The position numbers were made by a program, and so were the translations under genes. Positions 44,449 to 52,161 of a stretch of 64,000 nt of DNA are shown here, one piece after another; positions within the stretch are counted from its first letter, which is position 1; each line of letters starts with the position of its first letter. The notes beneath the pieces were generated by a model. That model searched no databases, was not told where the DNA came from, and worked only from the letters and a program-made list of their open reading frames with translations. The stretch is from positions 124,001 to 188,000 of the forward strand of contig NZ_JAAVKI010000004.1 of the NCBI RefSeq assembly GCF_011806525.1, given 5' to 3'. The DNA comes from Thalassospira sp. HF15. Its GTDB lineage: Bacteria; Pseudomonadota; Alphaproteobacteria; Rhodospirillales; Thalassospiraceae.

Positions 44449-44952
44449 ATGTTAATCCGTGAAGAAACCGAAAACGATATTACGGCGATTCACGCTTTGC
44501 TGGATGGTGCCTTCGCAACCGCACCCCACAGTCAGCAGACCGAACATTTGATCGTCGATGCGCTCCGAAAAAGTGGTCAACTCTCCCTCTCCCTGATCGC
44601 GGAAAAGGACGATGAGATTGTTGGCTGCATTGCGTTTTCACCGGTAAAAATCGATGGCAAACCCTGTGGTTGGTTTGGCTTGGGCCCCGTTGCGGTCAAA
44701 CCGGATCGTCAAGGCTTGGGCATTGGGTCCGAACTGATCCAAAGCGGCATCCGACATTTGCGCGCCGAAGATGCCCGTGGCTGCGTCGTTCTGGGTGAAC
44801 CCGATTATTACAGCCGGTTTGGCTTTGCCCCCCTGCCCGATCTGAAACTTGAAGGCGTGCCCGATGAATATTTCATGGCACGCCCATTGGTTGATGAAGT
44901 CCCGGCCGGCATGGTCGAATACGATCCGGCCTTTTACGTCAAACCGCTGTGA
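44449..44952 (+). CDS. GNAT family N-acetyltransferase (YhbS-like)
   Basis: A 167-aa acetyltransferase. Seen: IREETENDITAIHALLDGAF, a FGLGPVAVKPDRQGLGIGSEL acetyl-CoA loop (QGLGIG), and VVLGEPDYYSRFGF, a signature of the YhbS branch. The acceptor is unknown. The gene may follow the PadR-like gene in one transcript. Its stop codon lies next to the start of an AT-rich membrane-protein gene. Confidence 0.9.
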   Translation: MLIREETENDITAIHALLDGAFATAPHSQQTEHLIVDALRKSGQLSLSLIAEKDDEIVGCIAFSPVKIDGKPCGWFGLGPVAVKPDRQGLGIGSELIQSGIRHLRAEDARGCVVLGEPDYYSRFGFAPLPDLKLEGVPDEYFMARPLVDEVPAGMVEYDPAFYVKPL

Positions 44953-44963
44953 GGCAGAATAAT

Positions 44964-45944
44964 ATGCTCTCTTTAAATCAGTGGATTGGTGATATAATCG
45001 AGTTCTGGAACTTATTTTACACTGAACAGAATATTATTCTTTGCATCGAATTAACTGCAACCACTTTTATTTCTTTAATTATAATTTACACGTGCTACCA
45101 CTTGGCTCAACGCTGTTGGAAACTTAATAAAACTCAGTGGTTTGCTCCAGTGGGTGTCAAGAGTTGGCATAGCGTTGATTTAATTATGAAGGGTGACCCT
45201 CTAGAATTAGATCAAAGGCCATTTTGGACCAAAGCCAGAGTAATTCAAACAATACGCTTATTGCCAAAAACTGTAATTTTAGCGCTATTGATCGTGCTCA
45301 TATTATTTTTTCTAGCTTACTTATTAACCGACTTTCCAAACTCAACAGAAAAACTCTCCGACGCAGCAAATCTGTTGCCAGAAGGCAAGGATACCGCTTT
45401 ATTTTACGTGGTTGGTGGCGTTGGCAGCGTTCTTGCTTTTCTCCTTCAGTTTCGGGCGAACTTACGCTCTAGGAATCGGCAAGAATGGCTTGAACGGGTC
45501 AGGGAATCTTTATCCGAAACGATCAACAACATTCCCACAGATGAAGATCGAGACAAAAATTTTAGAGTTTTTTGTAGATCATCAGAAGATAGAATCGTAA
45601 CAGGAGCCTCTGCTGTCAAAGGACAAGCACACAGGATTAAGTTGGAGCTTCTAATCAACCCTTCAGAAGAAGACCACAGAGCGCTAAGCACGCTGATACG
45701 AATCGCTTACGGAATTTCTGATCCAAACGAGCTTTGGAATTGGTGGAATCCCAAAGGCAACAACCAAGCTGATGAGGGTTTCGCGCACGTGTTAGACGTT
45801 GATAAGCACGTTTACAAGAATGTAGATGCTTTCCGGACGCTTGTTACTCGTCGCACAGATCAAAAGTACTTGATTACATTAGCAATCCGACTTTCGAACG
45901 CCATCCTAAAACGAGAATGGGAGCGTGTAAAAACCGGCGTTTAA
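44964..45944 (+). CDS. AT-rich predicted membrane protein of unknown function
   Basis: A 326-aa protein with three likely membrane helices: about 26-46 (ILCIELTATTFISLIIIYTC), about 103-124 (TVILALLIVLILFFLAYLL) and a weaker one near 145-165 (TALFYVVGGVGSVLAFLL). The C-terminal 150 residues are soluble and charged. Codon choice is clearly AT-rich, unlike both neighbours (visible in the first 400 bases). GAGG precedes ATG 44964; a GTG at 44949 overlapping the GNAT gene is the alternative. Recent horizontal transfer is likely. No family recognised. Confidence 0.7.
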   Translation: MLSLNQWIGDIIEFWNLFYTEQNIILCIELTATTFISLIIIYTCYHLAQRCWKLNKTQWFAPVGVKSWHSVDLIMKGDPLELDQRPFWTKARVIQTIRLLPKTVILALLIVLILFFLAYLLTDFPNSTEKLSDAANLLPEGKDTALFYVVGGVGSVLAFLLQFRANLRSRNRQEWLERVRESLSETINNIPTDEDRDKNFRVFCRSSEDRIVTGASAVKGQAHRIKLELLINPSEEDHRALSTLIRIAYGISDPNELWNWWNPKGNNQADEGFAHVLDVDKHVYKNVDAFRTLVTRRTDQKYLITLAIRLSNAILKREWERVKTGV

Positions 45945-46684
45945 TACAAATGCTGCCCGCCGGTCACAAAGATTTCCGTGCCGGTGACGTAACTACTGTC
46001 TTCTCCCACGAGATAATGTACCGCAGCCGCCACGTCCTCGGGCGTTCCCATGCGGTTCATCGGAATACGCGGTACAAGCGCCTCGTATTCCGGGGAAATC
46101 ATGTCTGTTTTGATCTCCCCCGGGGCCACCGCATTGACCCGAACCCCAAGTTCCGCAAACTCGACAGCCATTTCACGCGTCAGGCCGGAAAGTGCCGCCT
46201 TTGAGGTCGAATAGGCCGATCCGGCAAATGGATGGACATAGTGCCCTGCGATCGAGGTGATGTTGCAAATCGCCCCCTTGCCCTGATGAAGTACAGATGC
46301 AAACCCGCGCGACAACGTCAGCGGCGTAAAGAAGTTCAGTTCAAACACGTCGCGCCACGCGGCAATATCACCATTCAAGCAGCCAAGCCGTTCCTTGTAT
46401 GGAGTCTTGGGTGACACCCCGGCATTATTGACCAGGGCATGCAGCGGATCACCGTCCAGCACCTCGTTGGCCTCGGCGATAAAGGCTTCGACCTCGGCTG
46501 GTTTGGACAGATCGGCGCGGATGTGGATGCCCAATGCGGGATCGCGCGGGCAGCTTGGTGGCGGGGCTTCGCGTGAACAGCAAATCACCCGCCAGCCGCG
46601 TTTGGCAAAATATCCAACCGTGACATGGCCGATGCCACGACTGGCACCTGTCAGAACGACTGTTTTCGGGGCATTGCTGCTCAT
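45941..46684 (-). CDS. Short-chain dehydrogenase/reductase
   Basis: A 247-aa classical SDR: NAD(P) loop TGASRGIG (12-19), NNAG (about 88), catalytic Ser in CNITSIAGHY and the YSTSK active-site pair, plus VNAVAPGEIKTDM after it. The substrate is not evident. The end overlaps the AT-rich gene tail to tail by four bases, which marks the insertion boundary of that gene. Confidence 0.92.
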   Translation of the reverse strand: MSSNAPKTVVLTGASRGIGHVTVGYFAKRGWRVICCSREAPPPSCPRDPALGIHIRADLSKPAEVEAFIAEANEVLDGDPLHALVNNAGVSPKTPYKERLGCLNGDIAAWRDVFELNFFTPLTLSRGFASVLHQGKGAICNITSIAGHYVHPFAGSAYSTSKAALSGLTREMAVEFAELGVRVNAVAPGEIKTDMISPEYEALVPRIPMNRMGTPEDVAAAVHYLVGEDSSYVTGTEIFVTGGQHLY

Positions 46685-46887
46685 TGGATCTACTCACTTC
46701 ACGAGATATGCGCGCAAACAGGATTTTGCTGACTTTCTTATAGCATCCAAGGCAGCCCCACCGAAGGAAAAGCCTTGTACTGCAAGAATTTTCTGCAACC
46801 ACCATCGCGATATAGGTTCCCCCACAGGGATTTGGCAAGGGCCTGAAAACAGGCTATGTTTTTGGCCTCAGAAACATAGGCCAGACC

Positions 46888-47565
46888 ATGTGCAGCCGCT
46901 TTGATCTTAACAGCGACATCCGCGCCTTTCAGGTTCAGCTCGGACTGGAAATGGAAGATATCATTCGCATGCCTCTGCCCGATGGGTTTGATCGCAGCGG
47001 GTCGGATAATGACGCCGAAGACGCTGCTTTTGACAGCCTGACCGGAACGCGTCGACCAACAGACCCGATTGCCGTCATCCTGCCGCATCACAAGGCTGCC
47101 ATTCGCTATTGGGGACTGGGCATTCCGGGCATGAACAGCCCGATGATCAACGCACGCGCTGAAACCCTGACTGAAAAGCCGACCTTCCGCCCACTTTTGA
47201 ACCGCCGTTGCCTGATACCTGCCAGTGGTTGGTACGAATGGCGCAAGGATGGCAAGGCAAAGCATAAAAACCGCATTACCCTTCCCGATCATCAGCCATT
47301 TCTGTTTGCCGGTCTGGAAAACGGGCGTGAAGCCACCATCATCACCTGTGCGCCATCGGGCTCAATCGCACATATTCACAATCGGATGCCGGCTGTAATC
47401 GGCCCGAAACATCTGGCGGCCTGGCTTGATCCACGTATGGCTTTTGAAGATTTGGGATACATGCTGGGCCCGCTGCCCGACCATGTTCTTTCCTGGCAGG
47501 AAGACCCCACAGACGCGCCCGAAACGAAACAGGATACAGATCAGATTGATCTGTTCTCCAAATAG
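46888..47565 (+). CDS. SRAP (YedK/HMCES) family protein
   Basis: A 225-aa SOS-response-associated peptidase family protein, which shields abasic sites in single-stranded DNA by forming a thiazolidine through Cys2. Seen: MCSRF (Cys2; family usually MCGRF), NARAET, the GWYEW core and HNRMP with the conserved His. A 50-residue insertion near residues 18-62 is more polar than usual. It is preceded by a 200-bp spacer shared with the divergent SDR gene. Confidence 0.92.
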   Translation: MCSRFDLNSDIRAFQVQLGLEMEDIIRMPLPDGFDRSGSDNDAEDAAFDSLTGTRRPTDPIAVILPHHKAAIRYWGLGIPGMNSPMINARAETLTEKPTFRPLLNRRCLIPASGWYEWRKDGKAKHKNRITLPDHQPFLFAGLENGREATIITCAPSGSIAHIHNRMPAVIGPKHLAAWLDPRMAFEDLGYMLGPLPDHVLSWQEDPTDAPETKQDTDQIDLFSK

Positions 47566-47649
47566 GTCGTCATAGACCACAATGCGGAGACACAATACCG
47601 CCCAGCGCCACAGGTGCAGCGCTAGCCGATCTAATTCAGAATGAAGCTG

Positions 47650-47832
47650 TTAGTCGCTTTCTATGTCGTTCGCGGCACATGGTGCTGCAGTGCATGCACG
47701 CAAACCGCCAAGACCGTTTTGACCGGCGATCAACGCGCCAAGATCAGGCAGACCAACATTCGGATTGTTGAGTTCCTGTGCCAGGTCTTCGGACATGGAA
47801 GCGAAATCAATGATATCGCGCAGAGACAACAT
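47650..47832 (-). CDS. Small protein of 60 aa, unknown
   Basis: MLSLRDIIDFASMSEDLAQE to CAANDIESD, 60 residues, with AGGGGAAAACCG before the ATG, a good ribosome-binding site. The first half is predicted helical, then a Gly/Leu-rich segment with LPDLGALIAGQNGLGGL. No signal peptide. It is isolated: the stress gene on the same strand is closed by its own terminator. No family recognised. Confidence 0.5.
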   Translation of the reverse strand: MLSLRDIIDFASMSEDLAQELNNPNVGLPDLGALIAGQNGLGGLRACTAAPCAANDIESD

Positions 47833-47945
47833 CGGTTTTCCCCTGTCAGACGTTTATTTCCCTTGGTGCGAAACGCCTCGTTTGCCGGGGTTTCGTCTTT
47901 GTCATATTCCAGTAACCCTCTCGCGATTTGTTCGCGGATGCAACA

Positions 47946-47974
47946 AAAAAAGGCGCACAAAAGTACGCCTTTTC
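47946..47974 (-). terminator. Terminator of universal stress gene 2
   Basis: Read on the minus strand, AAAAGGCG-T-AC and GT-G-CGCCTTTT arms enclose TTTT and end in a seven-T run, 65 bp beyond the stop codon. Confidence 0.75.
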
Positions 47975-48038
47975 AGCAATATACCATCAGATAGGTAATA
48001 TAATTTCGTGATTTCAGGCGCTTAGGCGGCGCCTTGCC

Positions 48039-48896
48039 TTAGTGCATTATCCAAAGCGGCAATGCACATTTTGACAGCATATCCTGCGTGACCCCACCAA
48101 GGATCATTTCCTTGAAACGCGAATGGCTATACGCACCGAGAACGATGGTATCAGCACCGCACTTTTCCGCTTCGGAAATCAAGGTATTAGCAACCTGTCC
48201 CGTTTCGCCACTTTCAACAACCTTGGCATCGACTCCATGCCAGCTGAATTGTTCGGCCAATGCTTTTGCACATGCCCGGCCATAAGGAACCTCGCCAACA
48301 CTGACGATGGTGACTTGCTTGGCATTTCTCAGCATCGGCATGGCAGACGTTACCGCCCGCGCAGCTTCAATCCCGCCATTCCAGGCAATCATTACATTTT
48401 CACCGATTGTCGCCGGGGTACGTTCCGGGGCGACAAGGATCGGGCGCCCGGTTTCCATCAATGCTGCGTCAAAGGTCAGCGACGCTGAAGCTTCCTTGGG
48501 ATCTCGGCCAATCACGACCAGATCAAACAGACGCCCACGACGGGCAACGGTTTCATCTTCGCGGCCACTATCTTTGCGCCAGGTGCAGGTTGGCTTGGCG
48601 TCTGCTGTCGGTGTGTTGGTTTCAGCAATCCCTGAATTTTTTACCGCCGCCTGAAACGTGACTTTGCCGCTGGCTTCGCGCTTTTCGGTTTCGGTGGCTG
48701 CCGCCTGAATCATTTCTTCGATGATCAGACCCGACATCCCCTCGCCGACGATCGGAATAGCGTCCTGCGGTTCGGCAGCAACGAACAGCGCTTCAAGATG
48801 AGCATCAAACGTTTTGGCCAGTTTGAAGGCCGCTGCCATCACACGTTCATCAATCGCCGTGCCTGCCACCGGTGCCAAAATTGTGCGAATTGCCAT
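48039..48896 (-). CDS. Universal stress protein, tandem UspA domains (paralogue 2)
   Basis: A 285-aa protein with two UspA halves: the first opens MAIRTILAPVAGTAIDERVM, the second begins near residue 162 (GENVMIAWNGGIEAARAV) and ends VLGAYSHSRFKEMILGGV. The organisation equals that of the protein at 39120-39962, but the sequences differ considerably. The glycine loop reads GAYSHSRF, an altered nucleotide motif. It is monocistronic, with a terminator after it and a good FNR/FixK-type box 111 bp before the start codon. Confidence 0.9.
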   Translation of the reverse strand: MAIRTILAPVAGTAIDERVMAAAFKLAKTFDAHLEALFVAAEPQDAIPIVGEGMSGLIIEEMIQAAATETEKREASGKVTFQAAVKNSGIAETNTPTADAKPTCTWRKDSGREDETVARRGRLFDLVVIGRDPKEASASLTFDAALMETGRPILVAPERTPATIGENVMIAWNGGIEAARAVTSAMPMLRNAKQVTIVSVGEVPYGRACAKALAEQFSWHGVDAKVVESGETGQVANTLISEAEKCGADTIVLGAYSHSRFKEMILGGVTQDMLSKCALPLWIMH

Positions 48897-49000
48897 TTTA
48901 ATTACTCCCGCCTGTCCGCCAGGTCATTGAACCTGCTCGAAATCTGGACTGATGATTACCATATACACAAGCAGATTGAATTCTTTTGCGTCGACATTCT

Positions 49001-49014
49001 TTGTTCAAGATCAA
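49001..49014 (-). promoter_or_regulatory. FNR/FixK-type box upstream of universal stress gene 2
   Basis: On the minus strand TTGAT-CTTG-AACAA matches TTGAT-N4-ATCAA at 9 of 10 positions, centred about 111 bp before the start codon. A TATATG element suited to a -10 lies 35-45 bp downstream. Confidence 0.5.
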
Positions 49015-49223
49015 AAATTTGCGAAAGTTATTATTATTCTTATATCTTGCTGATGATGGTTCAGTTTTCTCGCTCAACCGCGAATAAAATGATTGTAACA
49101 TGAATAGCAGCGATTACGATGTCGCTCTGGAGTTCGGGACGATTATTCTCTTGGGTAGGGTACCGGGCGTACAAGACACAACGATGGCTTGACGCGCGGA
49201 GATAAGAACGGGGTTACTCGCGG

Positions 49224-49532
49224 ATGGACTATAACGCACTACACGAAAATGCGCGTGAGGCAGCGGAATTTCTCAAGACGCTCGGCAATGAATGGCGCCT
49301 GCTTATTCTGTGCTCCCTTGGGGAAACTGAAAAGTCGGTTGGCACCCTGGAAAATGAACTGGGAATCAAACAGTCAGCGTTATCGCAACATCTTGCTCGG
49401 TTGCGTCGTGAAGGACTTGTAAAAACCCGCCGTGATGCGCAAACGATATACTACTCTCTGGCCAATCCGGACATCATGAAGATCATTGCTGTTTTGCAAG
49501 ATACCTTCTGTCCGCCGGAACCTGTTGCCTGA
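49224..49532 (+). CDS. ArsR family regulator, SqrR/BigR-like
   Basis: A 102-aa ArsR winged helix (LKTLGNEWRLLILCSLGE, then LGIKQSALSQHLARLRREGLVKTRRDAQTIYYSL). Two cysteines, Cys30 in LLILC and Cys96 in DTFCPPE, are 66 residues apart, as in the persulfide sensors SqrR (Cys41/107) and BigR (Cys42/108), where they join through a polysulfide bridge. No metal-binding ELCVCDL motif is present. No sulfide-oxidation genes are next to it, so its targets lie elsewhere. A strong bidirectional terminator follows. Confidence 0.87.
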   Translation: MDYNALHENAREAAEFLKTLGNEWRLLILCSLGETEKSVGTLENELGIKQSALSQHLARLRREGLVKTRRDAQTIYYSLANPDIMKIIAVLQDTFCPPEPVA

Positions 49533-49554
49533 AAGTATTGAAACCATTCCCATG

Positions 49555-49593
49555 AAAAAGCGCACGTGGCCTTTATCCCACGTGCGCTTTTTA
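49555..49593. terminator. Bidirectional terminator between ArsR and pdxH
   Basis: AAAAAGCGCACGTGG / CCACGTGCGCTTTTT arms, 15 bp, with a 9-nt loop and T runs on both strands. Confidence 0.92.
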
Positions 49594-49613
49594 TTTGCCC
49601 AAAAGACCTACCC

Positions 49614-50234
49614 TTACGGAAACAGTTTCCAGGTATCCCAACCGTTATCGGCGTCATCGCGGGTGAACAGTTTGCGGTCATGCAGACGAAATTTTCCTTC
49701 TGCCCAGAATTCGATGCGATCGGGAACCAGCCGGAAACCGCCCCAATGTTCCGGGCGCGGCACTTTGCCAAGACCGAACTTTGCCGTGAATTCGGCAACC
49801 CGTTTTTCCAGGTCAAACCGGCCGCTCATCGGGCGGGACTGAATGGATGCCCAAGCCCCCAACTGACTGCCGCGCGGGCGTGACGCGAAATACTCGTCGG
49901 ACTCACTTGCATCGACTTTGGCAACCTTGCCTTCGATGCGGACGCATTTTTCAAGTGTCTTCCAGTGAAAGCACAATGCAGCAAAGCCATTCTCGCCCAA
50001 CTGGTCGCCCTTGCGGCTTTCATAGTTGGTGTAGAATACAAATCCGCGCGTATCGAAATCCTTGAGCAACACAATACGTGCTGATGGTCGACCTTGCGCG
50101 TCAGCAGTCGCAAGTGTCATCGCATCAGGATAGGCCGATTCCGCCTTTTTGGCATCTGCAAACCAGGTTTCGAACATCTCGAACGGGGCATCGTGGGGTT
50201 CATGCCCAATTTTTGGCGTATTTTGTTCGTTCAT
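49614..50234 (-). CDS. pdxH: Pyridoxamine 5'-phosphate oxidase
   Basis: A 206-aa FMN enzyme: PNP or PMP + O2 to pyridoxal 5'-phosphate. Seen: DAMTLATADAQGRPSARIVLLK, GFVFYTNYESRKGDQL, FHWKTLEKCVRIEGKV, FASRPRGSQLGAWAS and the C-terminal DRIEFWAEGKFRLHDR pattern. It is the usual family length. PLP produced here serves enzymes such as HemA, but the genes are not linked. Convergent with the ArsR gene across a shared terminator. Confidence 0.95.
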   Translation of the reverse strand: MNEQNTPKIGHEPHDAPFEMFETWFADAKKAESAYPDAMTLATADAQGRPSARIVLLKDFDTRGFVFYTNYESRKGDQLGENGFAALCFHWKTLEKCVRIEGKVAKVDASESDEYFASRPRGSQLGAWASIQSRPMSGRFDLEKRVAEFTAKFGLGKVPRPEHWGGFRLVPDRIEFWAEGKFRLHDRKLFTRDDADNGWDTWKLFP

Positions 50235-50380
50235 TATAAAAGGAATTCCCTTGGCTGATTGGATTTGTTGCCGTCAGGACGACTTATTTCGGAACTACAG
50301 TGGCAGCAACAGCGTTGGATCAATATATATACCCAAAGAATATCGGTTGGGACTGTAAAGACAAGATGGGCAAATCAAAT

Positions 50381-50857
50381 ATGAAATTCCGTCAGATCAT
50401 TATTCCGGTCGTCATGACCGCCTTTATCGCCGGCTGTGCCCAGGACCAGGGGCAGAAACAAACCGCCGGTACGCTTCTTGGTGCCGTTGGTGGTGCCGTC
50501 GCAGGCGCGCAGTTCGGCAAGGGCAGCGGACAGCTTGTCGGCGTTGCACTTGGTACGCTTGCCGGCGCCTTCATCGGCAGCGAAGTCGGCAAGTCGCTTG
50601 ACAATGCAGACCGCGCCATCATGGCAAAAAGCACCCAGCGCACGCTTGAAGCAACGCCGACCGGTCAGACCACCACCTGGCAGAACCCCGATAGTGGCGT
50701 ACAGGGCACAGTGACCCCGACCCGCACCTATCAGGAACCCAAGACCCAGGAATATTGCCGTGAATACCAGCAGACGGTGATGATCGGTGGTCAGGAAGAA
50801 ACCGCTTATGGCACCGCGTGTCGCAAACCGGACGGCAGCTGGGAAGTCGTGAACTAA
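50381..50857 (+). CDS. Lipoprotein of the 17-kDa surface antigen (glycine-zipper) family
   Basis: A 158-aa lipoprotein: MKFRQIIIPVVMTAFIAGC (lipobox IAGC, Cys19) and a glycine-zipper stretch GTLLGAVGGAVAGAQFGKGS that matches the rickettsial 17-kDa antigen/Gly-zipper family; a C-terminal domain with TYQEPKTQEYCREYQQTV and GTACRKPDGSW carries two Cys. The family sits in the outer membrane; function unknown. ATG 50381 is preferred, with ATG 50366 as alternative. Confidence 0.85.
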   Translation: MKFRQIIIPVVMTAFIAGCAQDQGQKQTAGTLLGAVGGAVAGAQFGKGSGQLVGVALGTLAGAFIGSEVGKSLDNADRAIMAKSTQRTLEATPTGQTTTWQNPDSGVQGTVTPTRTYQEPKTQEYCREYQQTVMIGGQEETAYGTACRKPDGSWEVVN

Positions 50858-50881
50858 ACCCTGCCAAAAATCTGAAATAAC

Positions 50882-50916
50882 AGGCGGTGCGGTCCTTGCG
50901 ATCTGCGCCGCCTTTT
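50882..50916 (+). terminator. Terminator of the 17-kDa-antigen-like gene
   Basis: AGGCGGTGC / GCGCCGCCT arms (one G-U pair) with a 14-nt loop and a short T tail. Confidence 0.65.
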
Positions 50917-51072
50917 CATATCTGCTGTTCGGTTCGGGTGATAAGCCCGCCCAATATCGTTGTTTCGGATCATATGCGGCAAAAAGGTTCATCTTTTGTC
51001 GCGCATGATCTAATAATGAACGCAACGTTCACTCTACCTAACGTGCTTATAGTTTTTGGAACCGGTCAGTAA

Positions 51073-51990
51073 ATGCAGGATCCCTACAAGACACTTGGCG
51101 TTGCCAAAACAGCCACGCAGGACGAAATCAAAAAGGCCTATCGCAAACTTGCGCGTGAACTTCATCCCGATGTCAATCCGGGTGATGCCAAAATCGAAGA
51201 ACGCTTCAAAAAGGTATCAAGCGCCTATCACCTGTTGGGCGATGCAGAACGCCGCAAAAAATTCGACAATGGTGAAATCGACGCCGATGGCCGCGAAACC
51301 AGTCCTTTTGCCCGTGGTGGCGGACATGCGCATGCCGGCGGCGGTGACCCGTTTGGCTTTTCCGGTGCAAATGCCGAGGACATCTTTGACGAGATTTTCG
51401 GCAAGGGACGAGCGCGTGGCGGCGGCGGTTTTGGTGGCTTTGGCGGGGAACGCAAACCCAGAAAGGTCAAAGGCCCGAACATCTCCTACGAGCTGAGCCT
51501 TGATTTCGCCGAGGCGATCCTGGGCACGACCAAACGCATCAATCTCGCCAGCGGCAAAAGCCTTGAAGTCCGCATTCCTCCCGGAAGCGAAAATGAACAG
51601 ACGCTCCGCCTGAAAGGCCAGGGCATGGCCGGGATGAATGGCGGCGAGGCTGGCGATGCGCTGATCAAGCTGCATGTCCATCCTGACAAAACCTTCCGCC
51701 GCGAAGGCAATGACATTCATTGTGATCTGTCCATCAGCCTGTCCGAGGCCATTCTGGGTGGCTCCATCGAAGTGCCGATTGTCGATGGCAAGGTGAATAT
51801 GAAGCTGCCCGCCAACGCCAACAGCGGTACCAAGCTGCGTCTGCGTGGCAAGGGGGCACCTTATGATCGCGGAAACAAGCGCGGTGACCAATATGTCCAC
51901 CTGACGGTCAAGCTGCCCGAAGAACGCGATGATGAACTGATTGAATTCATCAAGGACTGGTCAGAAAAACATCCCTACAAGACACGCTGA
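51073..51990 (+). CDS. DnaJ-class (CbpA-type) co-chaperone
   Basis: A 305-aa J protein: J domain at residues 1-66 with the HPD motif in RELHPDVNPGD, a Gly/Phe-rich linker (75-135) with RGGGGFGGFGG, then two C-terminal substrate-binding beta domains (KSLEVRIPPGSENEQTLRL, FRREGNDIHCDL). There is no CxxCxGxG zinc finger, so it is a class B protein like CbpA, not DnaJ itself. It stimulates DnaK ATPase in the family. A strong palindromic terminator follows. Confidence 0.93.
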   Translation: MQDPYKTLGVAKTATQDEIKKAYRKLARELHPDVNPGDAKIEERFKKVSSAYHLLGDAERRKKFDNGEIDADGRETSPFARGGGHAHAGGGDPFGFSGANAEDIFDEIFGKGRARGGGGFGGFGGERKPRKVKGPNISYELSLDFAEAILGTTKRINLASGKSLEVRIPPGSENEQTLRLKGQGMAGMNGGEAGDALIKLHVHPDKTFRREGNDIHCDLSISLSEAILGGSIEVPIVDGKVNMKLPANANSGTKLRLRGKGAPYDRGNKRGDQYVHLTVKLPEERDDELIEFIKDWSEKHPYKTR

Positions 51991-52000
51991 CCGATCAATT

Positions 52001-52027
52001 AAAAGCCGGCATATGCCGGCTTTTTTC
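52001..52027 (+). terminator. Terminator of the DnaJ-like gene
   Basis: AAAAGCCGGCAT / ATGCCGGCTTTT, a perfect palindrome with a six-T tail. Confidence 0.9.
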
Positions 52028-52161
52028 TTGCCGTAATGCCAACATCCCTCTTACCGGAACTCAGGCCCTGTGTTGAATGGTGCCTGTTAATCGCATTCCG
52101 TGTTACCATATTGTTTTAACGGGCTTTGTCGCCAAGAGCGAAACCGATCATAAGGCAGAAT

